Below, in pieces: positions 11,901 to 18,807 of a stretch of 28,064 nt of DNA. This stretch comes from Ignavibacteria bacterium (lineage in GTDB: Bacteria; Bacteroidota; Ignavibacteria; Tepidaquicellales; Tepidaquicellaceae). The notes below the pieces were generated by a model that ran no database searches, was not told the DNA's origin, and was given only the letters and a program-made list of their open reading frames with translations. Each line of letters begins with the position of its first letter. Position 1 is the first letter of the stretch. The translations under genes were made by a program, and so were the position numbers. Location of the stretch: NCBI GenBank assembly GCA_016704345.1, contig JADJAH010000025.1:1-28064 (forward strand), read 5' to 3'.

Positions 11901-12122
11901 AGAACAATTATCAATTACGAATTAAGAATTAGGAATTTCGTTGTGTTGAAAGTATATGACATTGCAGGAAGGGACGTTGCGACACTTGTCAATGACATCA
12001 TGCCGGCGGGTGAGCATGCAGTAGAGTTCAATGCGGCGGATCTTTCGAGCGGGGTTTACTTCTACTCCCTATACGTTGATGGAAAGCAAATGGCTGTGAA
12101 GCGTATGGTATTGGTGAAGTAA
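8990..12122 (+). CDS. Large beta-helix surface protein with T9SS tail, two frameshifts (unit 1)
   Basis: Signal peptide MKNLIIFCLVICATVQNSNSQ, then a beta-rich N-terminal domain, a region of short beta-helix-like turns with GASLTLSANRTLEI and NPGSKLLFGENSGIVCDSGARL, then right-handed parallel beta-helix repeats (IKNCIIKNAMYGIMIS, VLLKDNTITSNNLS, NIINNSISNCNNGMTVIQ, IKYNVISDFYNS). After about 11330 comes a helical TPR-like stretch (SAQELYLLAYQSEFNREYEAAIGYYKEIV, split here as SAQELYLLAYQSEFNREYEA + AIGYYKEIV), then a NYELRIRN-type T9SS tail ending at 12122. Frameshifts lie near 9255 (before KDYSSGDYTLIDFDDG) and near 11757, where the second copy of the gene shows the uninterrupted reading FKQIKINAMLKGLNA. 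The joined length is about 1,040 residues. Beta-helices often bind or cleave polysaccharide, but no catalytic residues are recognisable. From 10228 on it is almost identical to the gene at 18808. Confidence 0.87.
10228..12120 (+). repeat. Duplicated block, copy 1
   Basis: From 10228 (ACTCTTCATCTCAAAGGC) to the end of the gene this DNA matches 19956-21851. By eye about nine of ten residues are the same over the central 290 residues. Upstream of 10228 the two genes are recognisably homologous but only weakly similar. The change at 10228/19956 is abrupt. Confidence 0.9.
11913..11940 (+). repeat. Four 7-bp repeats inside a T9SS tail (copy 2)
   Basis: AATTACG, AATTAAG, AATTAGG, AATTTCG, identical to copy 1 and translated NYELRIRNF in the tail of the beta-helix protein. 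Confidence 0.9.
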
Positions 12123-12128
12123 GAATTT

Positions 12129-12156
12129 TGCGTCCGTGGTGGCAGGCTGACGCAAC
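12129..12156 (+). terminator. Stem-loop just after the beta-helix gene
   Basis: TTGCGTC at 12129-12135 pairs perfectly with GACGCAA at 12150-12156 around a 14-base loop, six bases after the stop codon. There is no T-run after it, so termination is uncertain. Its right arm continues into GCAACAG, the left edge of intergenic repeat copy A. Confidence 0.4.
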
Positions 12157-12250
12157 AGTTCCACCTTGGCAAAGAACTTAAAATTAAAGATTAAAAATTT
12201 CCACTCCCGCAACGTCCTCAGAAAATCGCCGTGAGACATTGCGGAGACAA
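12150..12250 (+). repeat. Composite intergenic repeat, copy A (heptads plus hairpin)
   Basis: Order: GACGCAACAG, CCACCTTGGCAAAGA, heptads AATTAAA-GATTAAA-AATT (12183-12200), TTTCCACTCCCGCAACGTCC, then GTGAGACATTGCGGAGACA. CTCCCGCAACGTC (12205-12217) can pair with GACATTGCGGAG (12236-12247) with one bulge and one mismatch. It ends 18 bases before the ATG at 12268, so it would be in the leader of that gene. Matching elements lie at 14230, 16259 and 17048. Confidence 0.75.
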
Positions 12251-12267
12251 TTAAAACATAACCAGTC

Positions 12268-13218
12268 ATGAACATTATTATAAAGAAATTATTGAAAAGC
12301 ATCCCGGCTGTTCTCGTATGTTTTCTTTTAATTCAACCACAAGATTCGAAAGCCTGGGATAGCACGGCTGCAAAAGTTCTATCCTCTTAAAGTCGGTAAT
12401 GTTTATGTGTATCATCAGATCAGTTTGTGGATTCAATGCAATCCTTTTGAGCTGCGTGCCAAGAAACGAGTTACTATCACAGACTATGTATTGAAACCGA
12501 ACGGTAAATATTACTACAAGTTTACAGGTTGGTGGCTGACAGGGGGACAAGCAAAACCATGGACCTATCAGCGAGTGGATTCTAATTCCATGAATGTCTA
12601 TGCGTTTGATTCACTGACAAATTCAGAGTTTCTTCTTGACAGTCTTTTGATTGCTCAAAACAATTCTTTTGCATGCAAGAGATTTAATGTTGTCACGCCG
12701 CATGCAACGTGCGGTTCAATTTACACTCAAAATATTTTTGGACAGAACAGAACAGTCAAAGGTTTTGCTGCCTCATATTTTGGAGGCATCACCGCATATT
12801 ACGCAATTGCCGATGGAATCGGATTTGTCGGATATCATTCATGTGAACTCGAAAGCGGAGAATTGTTTGGTTTAGAAGGATGCATATTGGACGGAGAAGT
12901 TTATGGTGATACAACACTGACGGATATTCAACAGCTCAACAATTTACAGCCGAATGAAATATTTCTGTCTCAAAATTACCCCAACCCATTCAACCCGAGT
13001 ACAATTATCAATTACGAATTAAGAATTAGGAATTTCGTTATGCTGAAAGTATATGACATTGCAGGAAGGGAAGTTGCATCACTTGTGAATGAAATCATGC
13101 CGGCGGGGAAGCATGCAGTAGAGTTCAATGCGGCAGATCTTCCGAGCGGTGTTTACTTTACTCACTGAATGTTGACGGAAAGCAGATGGGTGTGAAGCGC
13201 ATGGCATTGGTGAAGTAG
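12268..13218 (+). CDS. Small secreted protein with T9SS tail, two frameshifts
   Basis: Starts MNIIIKKLLKSIPAVLVCFL with a signal peptide ending near SKAWDSTA. One base too many near 12376 breaks the frame; without it the protein continues AAKFYPLKVGNVYVYHQISLW, the 'FYPLKVGN-Y-Y' opening common in uncharacterised Ignavibacteria exoproteins. The middle has four cysteines and no domain I recognise. The C-terminus from 12970 is a NYELRIRN-type T9SS tail (SQNYPNPFNPST...GREVASLVN). Near 13154 a base is missing compared with the sister tails (TACTTT-ACTCACTG against TACTTCTACTCACTG), after which the frame finishes SLNVDGKQMGVKRMALVK at 13218. The joined length is about 316 residues. Exported to the surface; function unknown. 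Confidence 0.8.
13010..13037 (+). repeat. Four 7-bp repeats inside a T9SS tail (copy 3)
   Basis: The same four heptads as copies 1 and 2, translated NYELRIRNF. Confidence 0.9.
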
Positions 13219-13237
13219 GATGATCTCGTCCTCGGAT

Positions 13238-13263
13238 GAGTCTCCGGCGCTCTTCCGGGACTC
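13238..13263 (+). terminator. Stem-loop between convergent genes
   Basis: GAGTC-t-CCGG (13238-13247) pairs with CCGG-GACTC (13255-13263) around a 7-base loop, with one bulged T. It sits 20 bases after the stop of the small T9SS gene and faces the convergent amidotransferase gene. A stable GC-rich hairpin without a T-run; plausible as a terminator or mRNA-stabilising structure. Confidence 0.45.
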
Positions 13264-13312
13264 AGACGCAACAGGAAACGACATCGGGCTGATCGGATGA
13301 AAGTTTTCACCC

Positions 13313-14131
13313 TCAGATCACCTGAAATGAATCAACAGTAACTTTCTGATCTTTCACTAACACAACGGAGTTTTCGCGAATGGCTCTCCATGTTTCCTGA
13401 TAATCACCGATTGGTTCGGAGACCAGGCATACAGCAAAGTCTCCATACATTCCTTCCAAATAAGGGTTGATGCGGACTAATTCTTCAATGCTCGGACTAA
13501 TATATAGCGACGGTCCTTTGCCGTTGCTTCCGTATTTAAAAGCCCACAAATTCTTTCCATTGGAGATTGCGAGAGTCATCCATATATCTCCGGTAACACC
13601 TTTTTCGCCCTCGGACTTCACAACCCTTACCATTTCTGCAATTGCAGAAGGCACATCCTTCTCCAAGCCAAATGTAAGAGCAAGATAGAACATTACTTCC
13701 GAATCCGTTGTGCCTATTAGATCATTGAAAAATTCCGGTGAGATTATTGCGAGAAGTGATTGACGAAGTAATTCGAATTGCGCTATCTGCCCGTTATGCA
13801 TGAAGAGCCAATTGTTGTATCTGAACGGATGACAATTTGTTTCCTGAACGGGAGCGAGAGAAGCTGCACGCACATGCGACATGAACAAAGGAGATTCAAT
13901 ATGCGATGCAAGATCATGAAGGTTCATGTCATTCCAGGCGGGCCGTATGCTTCTGAACAAACCCGGATACGGCTGATTATCATACCAACCAAGTCCAAAC
14001 CCGTCACCGTTTGTTGTTGCGCGCGGAGCTTCAGAAGCATGTAAACTCTGATGAATGAGATTATCCTTTGGCTTAATGAGAAGTTCACTCATTAATATCG
14101 GATCTCCGGTATAAGCCAGCCATCTGCACAT
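13313..14131 (-). CDS. Class II glutamine amidotransferase (YafJ/EgtC-like)
   Basis: An intact 272-residue protein that starts MCRWLAYTGDP, so removal of Met exposes the N-terminal nucleophile Cys2 of Ntn-type class II amidotransferases. Family hallmarks follow: QSLHAS, TTNGDGFGLGWYDN, FMSHVRAAS, NCHPFRYNNWLFMHNGQI and GTTDSEVMFYLAL. The length and layout fit the stand-alone YafJ/EgtC-like group, which lacks a synthase partner domain. EgtC itself acts in ergothioneine synthesis, but no egt genes are seen nearby, so only the hydrolase class is claimed. It is cytosolic, convergent with the small T9SS gene and divergent from psuK. The frame is undamaged. Confidence 0.92.
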   Translation of the reverse strand: MCRWLAYTGDPILMSELLIKPKDNLIHQSLHASEAPRATTNGDGFGLGWYDNQPYPGLFRSIRPAWNDMNLHDLASHIESPLFMSHVRAASLAPVQETNCHPFRYNNWLFMHNGQIAQFELLRQSLLAIISPEFFNDLIGTTDSEVMFYLALTFGLEKDVPSAIAEMVRVVKSEGEKGVTGDIWMTLAISNGKNLWAFKYGSNGKGPSLYISPSIEELVRINPYLEGMYGDFAVCLVSEPIGDYQETWRAIRENSVVLVKDQKVTVDSFQVI

Positions 14132-14229
14132 TATGATTCAAAACTATTCTTTCATTGCAATGGATTCAAGTCCACTTTTTGAGTTGCAGAATTTTTACGG
14201 CTGCCAACCACTTTAATGAGGCTGAGGTA

Positions 14230-14287
14230 TTCCACTCCCGCAGCGTCCTAAAGAGAATTAGGAATTAAGAATTAAGAATTAGGAATG
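14230..14287 (+). repeat. Composite intergenic repeat, copy B
   Basis: TTCCACTCCCGCAGCGTCC (14230-14248) is followed by GAATTAG, GAATTAA, GAATTAA, GAATTAG, GAATG (14255-14287), then GCAACAG at 14296. The module order differs from copies A and D: here the GC-rich part precedes the heptads. The heptads are the same AATTAAG/AATTAGG units that occur in the T9SS tails. It lies in the divergent space between the amidotransferase and psuK. Confidence 0.75.
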
Positions 14288-14406
14288 TTTTCATCCGCAA
14301 CAGAAGGGCAGAAGGACGATGCCGTTCAGAATTGTATGACTGAATTAATTTAGTACTTACTTTTTCTGAATCCATAAGATTATTTTAGAGCCATGAGAAA
14401 GAAGTT

Positions 14407-15354
14407 ATGAAAAGAATCGTTTCCATAATTGGAGGCATCAACATTGACATAAAAGGAATTGCAGATTCTGAGAGCATTGAATCTGATTCTCATCCCGGAA
14501 TAATTCATTTCTCATCGGGCGGTGTTGCGAGAAATATTGCGGAGAACCTTTCACTGCTCGGTTTGAATGTGAAGCTGTTCGGCTGTATCGGTGATGATGA
14601 ATTCGGAAGGTTAATCTTAAAGAGAACTGCCTCTGCCGGTGTTAACAGCGAAGGCGTTATCAAGACTTCAGCGGTAAGCACATCAGTATATTTGTCTGTA
14701 GCAAATAAGAATATGGACTTCCATTACGCCGTGAATGATACGCAGAGAACATCTGATCTGGTGACCATCGATTACATACGAAACAATTCACCGGTACTAA
14801 AGGAAAGCAACATGATAGTACTGGATACTAATTTGAACGCAGAAGCTCTCAATGAGGCAGTGTCATTTGCAAATGAAAATGGAATACCTGTTTTTGTTGA
14901 TGTTGTCTCCGCGGAGAAATCTGCCCGTGTAAAAGAGATAGATGGACACGTTGATTTTCTTTCCGTTAACAAGGCGGAGTTCAGAAAGTTGTTTGGCGAT
15001 GGAACTGTTACTCCGGATATTTCAGAGTTGGCAAAAGAGAAGACTGCAAAAAAATACAAAGTCATTATTCTTAAGAAAGACAAAGACGGAGCTGATGCGT
15101 TGGATATTGCAGCCGGAAGAGTCCACAGATTTAAACCAATAAGCACTGATGCTGTTGAAGTCAACGGAGCGGGAGATGCATTCAATGCGGGTTTTATTTT
15201 TTCAATCTTAAATGACGGAAGTTTTAATACCGCAGGCAAGTTTGGAATATGCGCATCTTACTTTGCTTTACAGTCATTAAACTCCGTCTCTGAAAAGCTG
15301 ACGAAAGAAAGTTTGATGGAAGTTTATAATCTATATAGCCATAATGAATCTTAA
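14407..15354 (+). CDS. psuK: Pseudouridine kinase (PfkB family)
   Basis: An intact 315-residue PfkB sugar kinase. The N-terminus ISIIGGINIDIKG-like (here VSIIGGINIDIKGIA) and SSGGVARNIAENLSLLGLN are the substrate-side motifs of pseudouridine kinases, and VNGAGDAFNAGFIF near the C-terminus carries the GAGD anion hole with the catalytic base Asp257. It phosphorylates pseudouridine to pseudouridine 5'-phosphate in the cytosol. Assignment as PsuK rather than another ribokinase rests on the following gene, PsuG, whose ATG overlaps the end of this one by 11 bases, implying translational coupling. The pair salvages pseudouridine from RNA turnover into uracil and ribose 5-phosphate. Confidence 0.9.
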   Translation: MKRIVSIIGGINIDIKGIADSESIESDSHPGIIHFSSGGVARNIAENLSLLGLNVKLFGCIGDDEFGRLILKRTASAGVNSEGVIKTSAVSTSVYLSVANKNMDFHYAVNDTQRTSDLVTIDYIRNNSPVLKESNMIVLDTNLNAEALNEAVSFANENGIPVFVDVVSAEKSARVKEIDGHVDFLSVNKAEFRKLFGDGTVTPDISELAKEKTAKKYKVIILKKDKDGADALDIAAGRVHRFKPISTDAVEVNGAGDAFNAGFIFSILNDGSFNTAGKFGICASYFALQSLNSVSEKLTKESLMEVYNLYSHNES

Positions 15355-16253
15355 AGGACACATCAATATCTCCGATGAGGTCAGATCAGCTTTGTCGAAG
15401 AGTGAACCCGTAGTTGCGCTCGAGTCAACAATCATCTCTCACGGTATGCCTTATCCGCAGAATTACGAAACTGCCTTGCAGGTTGAAAACATTGTCCGTG
15501 AAAATAGAGCAACACCTGCCACTATTGCCATCATTAACGGAATCATAAGAATTGGTCTGTACGATACTGATCTTGAATTTCTTTCCTCGGATAAGAACAT
15601 TCTGAAAGCATCAAGAAGAGATATGCCTGTAATTGTTGCGGGCAAGATGAGTGCCGCAACAACAGTCTCGGCAACCATGATCTGTGCAGCACTTGCGGGG
15701 ATTAGAATTTTTGCTACCGGAGGAATCGGTGGAGTTCACCGCAATGCATCAAACACATTCGATATTTCCGCAGACCTCACAGAACTTGCGCAGACTGATG
15801 TCGCCGTTGTATCTGCAGGAGTTAAGTCAATTTTTGGATATCGGATTAACACTCGAATACCTTGAAACTCTCGGCGTGCCTGTCATCGGTTACAGGACTG
15901 ATGAATTTCCTGCTTTCTTTACAAGAGAGTCGGGATTCAAAGTCAATTACAGATTAGACACTCCCGAATCAATTGCCGGTGTAATAAAAGCAAAATACAA
16001 GCTTGGTCTGAAGGGAGGATTAATTGTTGCGAACCCTGTTCCCGATGAATTCTCTTTTGATAAGACCAGAATGGATAAAGCCATTGATGAGGCTCTGAAA
16101 GCTTCCGACTCAAAAGGAATAAAGGGAAAAGATGTTACACCGTTCTTACTTTCGGAGATAAAGAAAATTACAGGTGGTGAAAGTCTGAGATCTAACATTG
16201 AACTTGTGAAGAACAACGCAAAACTTGCTGCCGAGATAGCGTGCTGTCTTTGA
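15344..16253 (+). CDS. psuG: Pseudouridine-5'-phosphate glycosidase, one frameshift
   Basis: The joined product of about 303 residues has the PsuG (formerly IndA) signatures: VVALESTIISHGMPYP (Glu27 of the active site), IAIINGIIRIGL, GKMSAATTVSATM, FATGGIGGVHR and DVAVVSAGVKSILDIGLTLE, where Lys161 matches the Schiff-base lysine of the E. coli enzyme. It splits pseudouridine 5'-phosphate into uracil and ribose 5-phosphate, using the product of the overlapping psuK. The frame breaks at five T (15831-15835), straight after the lysine; with four T the protein runs on GLTLEYLETLGVPVIGYRTDEFPAFF to a normal C-terminus. Because everything else is conserved, a sequencing error is more likely than decay. 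It ends six bases before heptad repeat C. Confidence 0.9.
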
Positions 16254-16258
16254 AATAA

Positions 16259-16350
16259 AATTAAAAATTAGAAATTAAAAATGAAAAATATTCGATCCCG
16301 GTGCGCCCTAGGAAAATTAACTTGAGACATTACCGAGGCAAGGAACAGAA
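16259..16350 (+). repeat. Composite intergenic repeat, copy C (diverged)
   Basis: Heptads AATTAAA, AATTAGA, AATTAAA, AATGAAA start six bases after the psuG stop. They are followed by TTCGATCCCGGTGCGCCCT and TTGAGACATTACCGAGGCAAGG, matching the order of copies A and D but with more substitutions. From here to 16510 I see no gene; an open frame at 16301-16504 has no ribosome binding site or recognisable feature. Confidence 0.65.
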
Positions 16351-16516
16351 AATAGATTGCCATGATGCAAGGGAGTGCCTGCTAAAAAAATTGTATACAC
16401 ATATTGGTCTTGGTCTTCATGGAATGATAATCTCTAACCAATGGTTGAAATGTTTCGGTATTCAGCCAGGAATAGCTTCTGAATCTGATAACTTAAAACT
16501 TTAGAAATTCTAACAG

Positions 16517-16523
16517 AAAGGAG
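16517..16523 (+). promoter_or_regulatory. Strong Shine-Dalgarno site
   Basis: AAAGGAG, eight bases before the ATG at 16532. It is the only strong Shine-Dalgarno match I noticed in the window, where most starts have little or none, and it fixes the start of the lipoprotein. Confidence 0.7.
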
Positions 16524-16531
16524 ATTTTGAC

Positions 16532-17005
16532 ATGAAGACGTTTGCATTCTTAGCGATTTTATTTATTGCAATGTTAACCGGCTGTGAATCTTCAAATGGT
16601 CCGTCAACAGATAATTTACAAACGAGTGCAAGCGCCGAAGAAAACGGAGTCTTATTCACTCTAACAATACCTGAGACGATCTTTGAATTGGATGATACTC
16701 TAACGGGTGTTTTCAAAGTAATAAATGAATCGGATTCTGAAAAAGTGTTTCTATTCCCCAATTTACAGCAGAATGGATTTCAACTCATAGACATTAACGG
16801 CAGAATTTCAATAGACTTTCCGTTAGGGTTTCTTCCTGCGGAAAGCACACTTCGTCTTGAACCGGGTCAAAGGAAAGAATATTCTATTATATCGCCATTC
16901 AGGAATTTTGACGGTGAAATTATAGAAAGAGGAAAGTACAAAATGTCTGCATTTCTGTTGGAAAATTATTCTCCGGAAGTAGTTCTTAATATAGAAGTAA
17001 GATAA
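16532..17005 (+). CDS. Lipoprotein with BsuPI-like (proteinase inhibitor) domain
   Basis: An intact 157-residue protein. MKTFAFLAILFIAMLTGC is a lipoprotein signal with lipobox LTGC and Cys18 as the lipid-modified residue, then a short serine-rich linker. Residues from about 35 (GVLFTLTIPETIFELDDTLT), KVINESDSEKVFLFP, GFQLID and LRLEPGQRKEYSI, closing RGKYKMSAFLLENYSPEVVLNIEV, follow the Ig-like strand order of the BsuPI intracellular proteinase inhibitor family. In Bacteroidetes-like bacteria such lipoproteins are of unknown function, and inhibition of a protease is not shown here. Membrane anchored; which leaflet cannot be told. It stands alone between repeat copies C and D. Confidence 0.8.
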   Translation: MKTFAFLAILFIAMLTGCESSNGPSTDNLQTSASAEENGVLFTLTIPETIFELDDTLTGVFKVINESDSEKVFLFPNLQQNGFQLIDINGRISIDFPLGFLPAESTLRLEPGQRKEYSIISPFRNFDGEIIERGKYKMSAFLLENYSPEVVLNIEVR

Positions 17006-17047
17006 TGCGGAGCTTTGATGAAGTTTCCGGCGGTCACAAGGGGCTGG

Positions 17048-17170
17048 ATCGCAACAGATCAACTCCACTACGGAAGACAATTAAAAATTAGAAATTAGAA
17101 ATTAAAATTTTTCCACCTCCCGCAGCATCCTTGTACAAGCACCGAGAGACACTTCGGAAACAGGGAACAA
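17048..17170 (+). repeat. Composite intergenic repeat, copy D (most complete)
   Basis: Order: GATCGCAACAGATC, CTCCACTACGGAAGACA, heptads AATTAAA-AATTAGA-AATTAGA-AATTAAA (17079-17106), TTTTTCCACCTCCCGCAGC, the palindrome CTTGTACAAG (17130-17139), then ACCGAGAGACACTTCGGAAACAGGGAAC. The left flank CACTACGGAAGACA and the right end CACTTCGGAAACA are alike, as if one module occurs at both ends. It lies downstream of the lipoprotein and about 225 bases before the propeller gene at 17394. Confidence 0.75.
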
Positions 17171-17393
17171 CTTTATAGATGACCATAACATAATTCAAAT
17201 GTATGCGAGCCGGAATGTTATGATTGAATAGTTGAACTTGCATCAAGACGGAAGCCCAGATGCCACATGAATAAGCCGTACGCTAGGCTCAGTGCAGGTA
17301 TATCTGCATTGCAGATTGAATGGAGATTCTCTTTTGCATTTCAACAGCAAAGAGCATGAAGTACTTTTGTTACAGAAATTTAAAGTTCATGAT
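17171..17393 (+). other. Noncoding leader of unit 2 with an inverted repeat
   Basis: CATAACAT at 17184-17191 pairs with ATGTTATG at 17215-17222 (perfect, 23-base loop). A shorter TGCAG/CTGCA pair lies near 17293-17308. The frame of the next gene is open back to a GTG at 17292, but the translated stretch before 17394 is not signal-peptide-like, so it is taken as untranslated. Together with copy D this makes up the gene-free stretch 17006-17393. Confidence 0.4.
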
Positions 17394-18793
17394 ATGGTAC
17401 TTCACATCAGAATAGCAATTGCCTGCGCGTTACTCTTACTCACCTCGCTTTACCTTAATGCGCAAACAATAACTTGGCAAAGGACTTATGGAAGTCTAAT
17501 TGATGAACAAGGATCAACTATTTCACAAACATTTGATGGCGGGTATATATTTGCCGGTGTAAGAGCCGCGGTGGGCACCTTTGTTATAAGAACAAATTCT
17601 ACCGGTGACACGTTATGGTCAAGAATTATTAATGATGGTAATCCCACAAGAATTCGTCAACTGAAGGACAGTAACTATCTAATTATTGGCCACGCAAGGG
17701 GAGCAAGCGGTTTCCATACAGACGGATTTGCAGTGAAGATAAATGACAAAGGCAACATCCTCTGGTCACGATTGCATGGAGGTGGTCTGCCTGATCATCT
17801 TCAGGGCTTATACGAATTTCAGGATAGAACTTTGTTGTTTGCTGGCACGACTGTGGTTAGTTTCAATCCTGATAGAATCAACTATTTCATAATAAAGACC
17901 AACGCTGACGGCGATACATTATGGAATAAGAGTTTCGATTCTACCGGAGTATTGTCTGCCTTAGAGCCGGTTCCAGGAATTGGATTTCTATTATCCGGAG
18001 CAATGGCAGTTCTGATTGACTCGAGTGGCTCTAAGATTAGTTCAAACAGATTATTACCGGGTATTGGAATTTATGCAGCAGATCATAATGGTTTTCTGTT
18101 TATGAACAGAAGAGACTCCATTCGTATCGGAATTTCATTAATAAGAACAGATATGAATTTTGTTCAAATATGGGAGAGTTTCATTCATGACAGTGATATG
18201 AGCCTTTATGGTTATTCTGTCATAAGAGTTGGACTATCTTATGTGGTCACCGGTCAGGCTATTACCCCCACCGGAGAAACCGGATTATTCATATGCAAAA
18301 CTGATTTGTTTGGTAATATTGGATGGCAAAGAGAGTATTTCAAAACAAGCACTATAATAGCGGAGCAAAAGAAGTTGCATTATGTCAGGATAATGGTTTC
18401 GTTTTGATAGGACAGAGCAAGCCTTATTTTGGTCAACTTGATATTGCAGTTTCTAAGACAGACAGTAACGGACTATTTAATACAACAGATATTAAGAATG
18501 AAACAAAAATAAGTACTCGAACTCTGACGATGTCTCAAAATTACCCTAATCCTTTTAACGCGCAGACAAAAATTTTCTTTTCAATAGCAATAAATTCAGA
18601 TATTGTATTCAGGGTATTTGATAACTCGGGGAAATTAGTTAATGAAATGAGATTAGGTACTATGAGTGCAGGAAATCACACAATCTCTCTATGCAAATTG
18701 AATCTCGCAAGTGGGGTTTATTTTTATTGCTTTCTTGCCAGCAATTCGGAAGCAAATGAAGTAGTTACGCGAAAGTTCGTGCTTCTTAAATGA
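17394..18793 (+). CDS. Secreted propeller-repeat protein with T9SS tail, one frameshift (unit 2)
   Basis: ATG 17394 gives MVLHIRIAIACALLLLTSLYLNAQ, a signal peptide whose DNA is nearly the same as that of the gene at 6063. The mature part begins TITWQRTYGSLIDEQGSTISQ and repeats FVIRTNSTGDTLWSRII, AVKINDKGNILWSRLHGGG and IIKTNADGDTLWNKSF, the same propeller-like fold. The frame changes near 18343 in an A-rich stretch (TTTCAAAAC), after which KHYNSGAKEVALCQDNGFVLIG leads into a T9SS tail (SQNYPNPFNAQTKIFFSI...GVYFYCFL...KFVLLK). The joined length is about 466 residues. Beyond the signal peptide the similarity to its unit-1 counterparts is low. The stop at 18793 is 14 bases before the next start, so it is probably co-transcribed with the beta-helix gene. 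Confidence 0.85.
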
Positions 18794-18807
18794 AAATTCC
18801 AAAGAAG

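Noticed and set aside
14772..15239. 155-codon open frame on the minus strand
   Set aside because: It lies entirely opposite psuK, whose motifs and frame are certain; a shadow frame.
6920..15835. Homopolymer runs as phase-variation switches
   Set aside because: The runs are short (4-6 bases) and the same fault hits psuG and the YkgJ-like gene, where switching makes little sense; error is simpler.
16301..16504. Open frame of 67 codons after psuG
   Set aside because: It overlaps repeat copy C, has no ribosome binding site, no recognisable motif and an atypical composition.
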